Shown: positions 32,443 to 34,170 of the stretch, one piece after another | Position numbering within the stretch: position 1 is the stretch's first letter | Layout: each line of letters starts with the position of its first letter | Source of the DNA: an uncultured Acetatifactor sp. | GTDB lineage: Bacteria; Bacillota; Clostridia; Lachnospirales; Lachnospiraceae | Length of the DNA stretch: 34,170 nt | Assembly (NCBI GenBank): GCA_910577185.1 | Contig: CAJTLR010000039.1 | Span: 1-34,170 of the forward strand | Reading direction: 5' to 3' | Program-made: the position numbers and the translations under genes | Notes under the pieces: model-generated | The model's database searches: none | What the model saw: only the letters and a program-made list of their open reading frames with translations | Told to the model about the DNA's origin: nothing

Positions 32443-33345
32443 GTGGAGAAGGCATTTAAGCTTGACTTTGAAAATGACAGAGTCGGAAGTCTGTACGTGA
32501 ACTGCTGCGGCTGTTCCCGGACGGAAAGTCTTCATAGTTTCGGACCTGCCTCCAAACCCCATTATCTGATTCATTATGTGCTCAGCGGCAGGGGAATTTT
32601 CCGGTTTCACAATAAAGAATACAGGCTGGAAGCAGGGTACGGGTTTTTGATACAGCCCAATGAACTGGCTTTTTACCAGGCTGACAAGGAGGAACCCTGG
32701 AGTTACCTCTGGGTGGGCTTTGGCGGCAGCCGTGCAGGGGAATATCTGGATGCCATGGGATTATCCGCAAGGCATCCCATTTTTTCCTGCAGCAGGGACC
32801 AGGAGCTCTATTCCATTGTCAGGGATATGATGGAACACAATACTTACGGAGTGGCGGACGATCTGCGCAGAAACGGACAGCTGGGAGTATTTTTGTCTGT
32901 CCTTGCCGAAAGTGCGGGAGTGGTGGCGCGGGATGAGGAAGATAAGGGAAATCAATATGTGAAGAAAGCGGTGTCTTTTATCCAGAGTAATTATTGCAAT
33001 CCCATCAAAGTCACGGATGTGGCAGACTACGTATGTATCAACAGAAGTTATCTCTATACCCTTTTTCAGAATTACCTGGGGATGTCTCCCCAGCAGTTTC
33101 TTACCACCTTCCGCATCACCAAGGCCAGGGAGCTGCTGGATTCCACTTCTTATCCCATAGAGAGTATTGCCCTGTCCTGCGGATACAATGACGCGCTGGT
33201 ATTTGCGAAGGCATTTCACGCCATGAAGGGAATGTCGCCGTCCCAGTACCGAAAACAAAGCCATCGGGAAAACTCCAAAGAACAGCTGGAGGAGGTGGAG
33301 CATCTCATCACACAGCTTCTGAAGACACAGGAAAAGACAAGATAG
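32443..33345 (+). CDS. AraC family regulator
   Basis: This is 300 residues. The N-terminal half (about 10-150) is a cupin-type sugar- or ligand-sensing domain (HYLIHYVLSGRGIFRF, YRLEAGYGFLIQPNE). The last 100 residues hold the double helix-turn-helix of the AraC/XylS family, with NRSYLYTLFQNYLGMSPQQF and GYNDALVFAKAFHAMKGMSP. The start is GTG 32443, with GGGAGG at 32426-32431; the longer frame overlaps the reductase gene and lacks a site. Regulators of this layout typically activate sugar-utilisation genes. No sugar operon is next to it here, so its target may be the upstream reductase or genes elsewhere. Confidence 0.88.
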   Translation: MEKAFKLDFENDRVGSLYVNCCGCSRTESLHSFGPASKPHYLIHYVLSGRGIFRFHNKEYRLEAGYGFLIQPNELAFYQADKEEPWSYLWVGFGGSRAGEYLDAMGLSARHPIFSCSRDQELYSIVRDMMEHNTYGVADDLRRNGQLGVFLSVLAESAGVVARDEEDKGNQYVKKAVSFIQSNYCNPIKVTDVADYVCINRSYLYTLFQNYLGMSPQQFLTTFRITKARELLDSTSYPIESIALSCGYNDALVFAKAFHAMKGMSPSQYRKQSHRENSKEQLEEVEHLITQLLKTQEKTR

Positions 33346-33361
33346 GATGGGCTGTGCAACC

Positions 33362-33419
33362 GAGTAGGGAAGATTCATCTTCCCCTACTCGCGCGCCGGG
33401 CGCGTGCAGCGATTGCTGC
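33362..33419 (+). terminator. Cluster of three hairpins after the AraC gene
   Basis: GAGTAGGGAAGAT pairs with ATCTTCCCCTACTC (33362-33390, one bulged base). Next comes GCGCG with CGCG around 33391-33404, then GCAGC-GATT-GCTGC (33406-33419). There is no T run, so the first stem may act as a weak or Rho-type terminator, or the cluster is an extragenic repeat. Confidence 0.4.
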
Positions 33420-33445
33420 TAATTTCCTTACGCGCCCCTGCGCAT

Positions 33446-33478
33446 AAAAAAACATGGACTTTCAAGAAGCCCATGTTT
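33446..33478 (-). terminator. tRNA terminator (minus strand)
   Basis: On the minus strand AAACATGGGCTT, a short loop, then AAGTCCATGTTT (one G-T pair) and a run of seven T (33452-33446). It lies just after the 3' end of the tRNA fragment and was evidently the terminator of the intact tRNA gene. Confidence 0.8.
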
Positions 33479-33487
33479 CCCGGAAAA

Positions 33488-33529
33488 TCGGCGCGACAGG
33501 ATTTGAACCTGCGACCTCGGCGTCCCGAA
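33488..33529 (-). tRNA. 3' half of tRNA-Pro(CGG), element attachment site
   Basis: Reading the minus strand from 33529: anticodon loop TTCGGGA (anticodon CGG, proline), 3' anticodon stem CGCCG, variable loop AGGTC, T arm GCAGG-TTCAAAT-CCTGT (17 bases), 3' acceptor strand CGCGCCG and discriminator A at 33488. The 5' anticodon stem should be CGGCG, but the sequence reads CTTTG (33534-33530), and no D arm or 5' acceptor strand follows. The gene is therefore cut at the anticodon loop, a classic crossover point for tyrosine integrases. A complete tRNA-Pro copy is expected at the far end of the inserted element. Confidence 0.85.
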
Positions 33530-33780
33530 CAAAGTGCCCGCCCCTAAAAAGCACCTATACGTCTATTTTCCACCATGGTATACATCTATATACCCTTGGA
33601 TACGTCTACTTTTACCTTGTCCACACCTATATCTGGCACTTTTTCAAACTTTTGTTGGAACTTTGTTGACCCTCGCCAAAAATTATTGCATATCTTAGAC
33701 TTCATGTGCTGGCTGTTGCCTTTGTCAATGTTTACTTATTTTAAATACTGTAGCATAGAACCAGCACGAAATCAACACAA

Positions 33781-33817
33781 AAATAAGGGGATATCCTTTA
33801 TATCAGATACCCCCTTA
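33781..33817 (-). terminator. Integrase terminator
   Basis: On the minus strand AAGGGGGTATC, about ten bases, GATATCCCCTT, then ATTTTTG. It starts a few bases after the integrase stop codon. Confidence 0.7.
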
Positions 33818-33821
33818 CAGC

Positions 33822-34170
33822 TTATCCAAATGATTTATCAGCTATTTTCCCCTGCTTGTTTTTCCATTTCTTACTGACATGATTGTAAATATTTGCCGTC
33901 ACTGTAATATCACTATGTCCTAACCAGTTCTGAACCTTGCCCAGTTCCCAACCATCCTCAAATAGGATAGCACAACAACTGTGCCTTAAACCATGCACTG
34001 TCAAATCTTCCGGCACGCATCCGCACCTTATCACTGCTTTCTTGAATGTTTTTGTTATGTAGTCCGGGCTGTATGTCCTCCCGTCATCCCATTTAAACAC
34101 ATATCCATCCTTGGAATAGATGCCCAGTTCTTTCTGATGCTCCATGACATCCAGAAGGTCACCTTTTACA
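33822..34170 (-). CDS. Tyrosine recombinase/phage integrase, C-terminal part (cut by window edge)
   Basis: The last 115 or so residues are present and the frame is open to the window edge, so the N-terminal DNA-binding part lies outside. Catalytic residues visible: His and Arg of HGLRHS, His of NWLGHSDITVT and the nucleophile Tyr of ANIYNHV. The preceding TYSPDYITKTFKKAV is typical of Firmicutes prophage and ICE integrases (Tn916/phage type). It would catalyse site-specific insertion and excision at the adjacent tRNA-Pro site. Confidence 0.92.
   Translation of the reverse strand, partial: VKGDLLDVMEHQKELGIYSKDGYVFKWDDGRTYSPDYITKTFKKAVIRCGCVPEDLTVHGLRHSCCAILFEDGWELGKVQNWLGHSDITVTANIYNHVSKKWKNKQGKIADKSFG

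Larger units (their letters stand above)
33530..34170 (-). mobile_element. End of an integrative element (prophage, ICE or island) in tRNA-Pro
   Basis: From the break in the tRNA to the window edge the DNA is more AT-rich than the left flank and holds an integrase gene pointing at the tRNA fragment. The 280 bases between fragment and integrase carry no gene that I can support; short direct and inverted repeats there would be arm-type integrase sites. The type of element cannot be told from this part. Confidence 0.75.

Noticed and set aside
33454..33669. ORF with the peptide GATGFEPATSASRT
   Set aside because: This is the well-known false peptide produced by translating the 3' end of a tRNA gene in the antisense direction; here it reads through the tRNA-Pro fragment.

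Overview
The window looks like a chromosomal segment of a Gram-positive gut-type Clostridia, most likely Lachnospiraceae. This is inferred from AGGAGG-like ribosome binding sites, moderate G+C, a LytR-CpsA-Psr (LCP) protein, a YtrA-type GntR regulator with ABC transporter, a SpoIID-like/LysM cell-wall protein, an Fe-S aldo/keto reductase, and the absence of outer-membrane genes. No species-level marker was used.

Layout. (1) 1-9785, all + strand: the 3' part of a surface-polysaccharide locus. It holds the tail of an upstream gene, a Wzy-like polymerase, a GT52/sialyltransferase-like enzyme, a polysaccharide pyruvyl transferase, a Wzx flippase and a frameshifted FrhB-like Fe-S protein. It then ends in a three-gene cassette: KdsB-like CMP-sugar synthetase, DRE-TIM pyruvate-aldolase-like enzyme with an extra C-terminal domain, and KdsC-like phosphatase. 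I read the cassette as a route to a CMP-activated 3-deoxy-ulosonic (Kdo/sialic-like) sugar made by an aldolase instead of a PEP-dependent KdsA/NeuB synthase. (2) 9884-16928: a MATE exporter (+), then on the minus strand a cytosolic sulfatase, a type I glutamine synthetase whose predicted leader carries three 71-bp tandem repeats, and a large ankyrin-repeat protein. (3) 17170-21183: a small orphan, a membrane-anchored C39-like peptidase, a coiled-coil protein, and a SpoIID-like protein with two peptidoglycan-binding and two LysM domains. (4) 21371-25336: an aldose-1-epimerase-like protein, divergent from a YtrA-type regulator, ABC ATPase and two membrane proteins. (5) 25401-33345: a secreted, membrane-anchored 5'-nucleotidase (minus); then + strand an LCP protein with a 20-residue repeat tract, a small membrane protein, a CapA-like lipoprotein, an Fe-S aldo/keto reductase and an AraC regulator. 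(6) 33446-34170: a tRNA-Pro(CGG) gene cut at its anticodon loop beside a tyrosine integrase, marking one end of an integrated element that continues beyond the window.

How the genes fit together: regions 1 and 5 could be linked functionally. The locus in region 1 would build and export a polymer, and LCP-family proteins such as the one in region 5 commonly attach such polymers to peptidoglycan. The best candidates for undescribed biology are the aldolase-based ulosonic acid cassette, the tandem-repeat leader of glnA, and a palindromic repeat family (copies at 7483 and 24584) that places the stop codon of the preceding gene in a hairpin loop.
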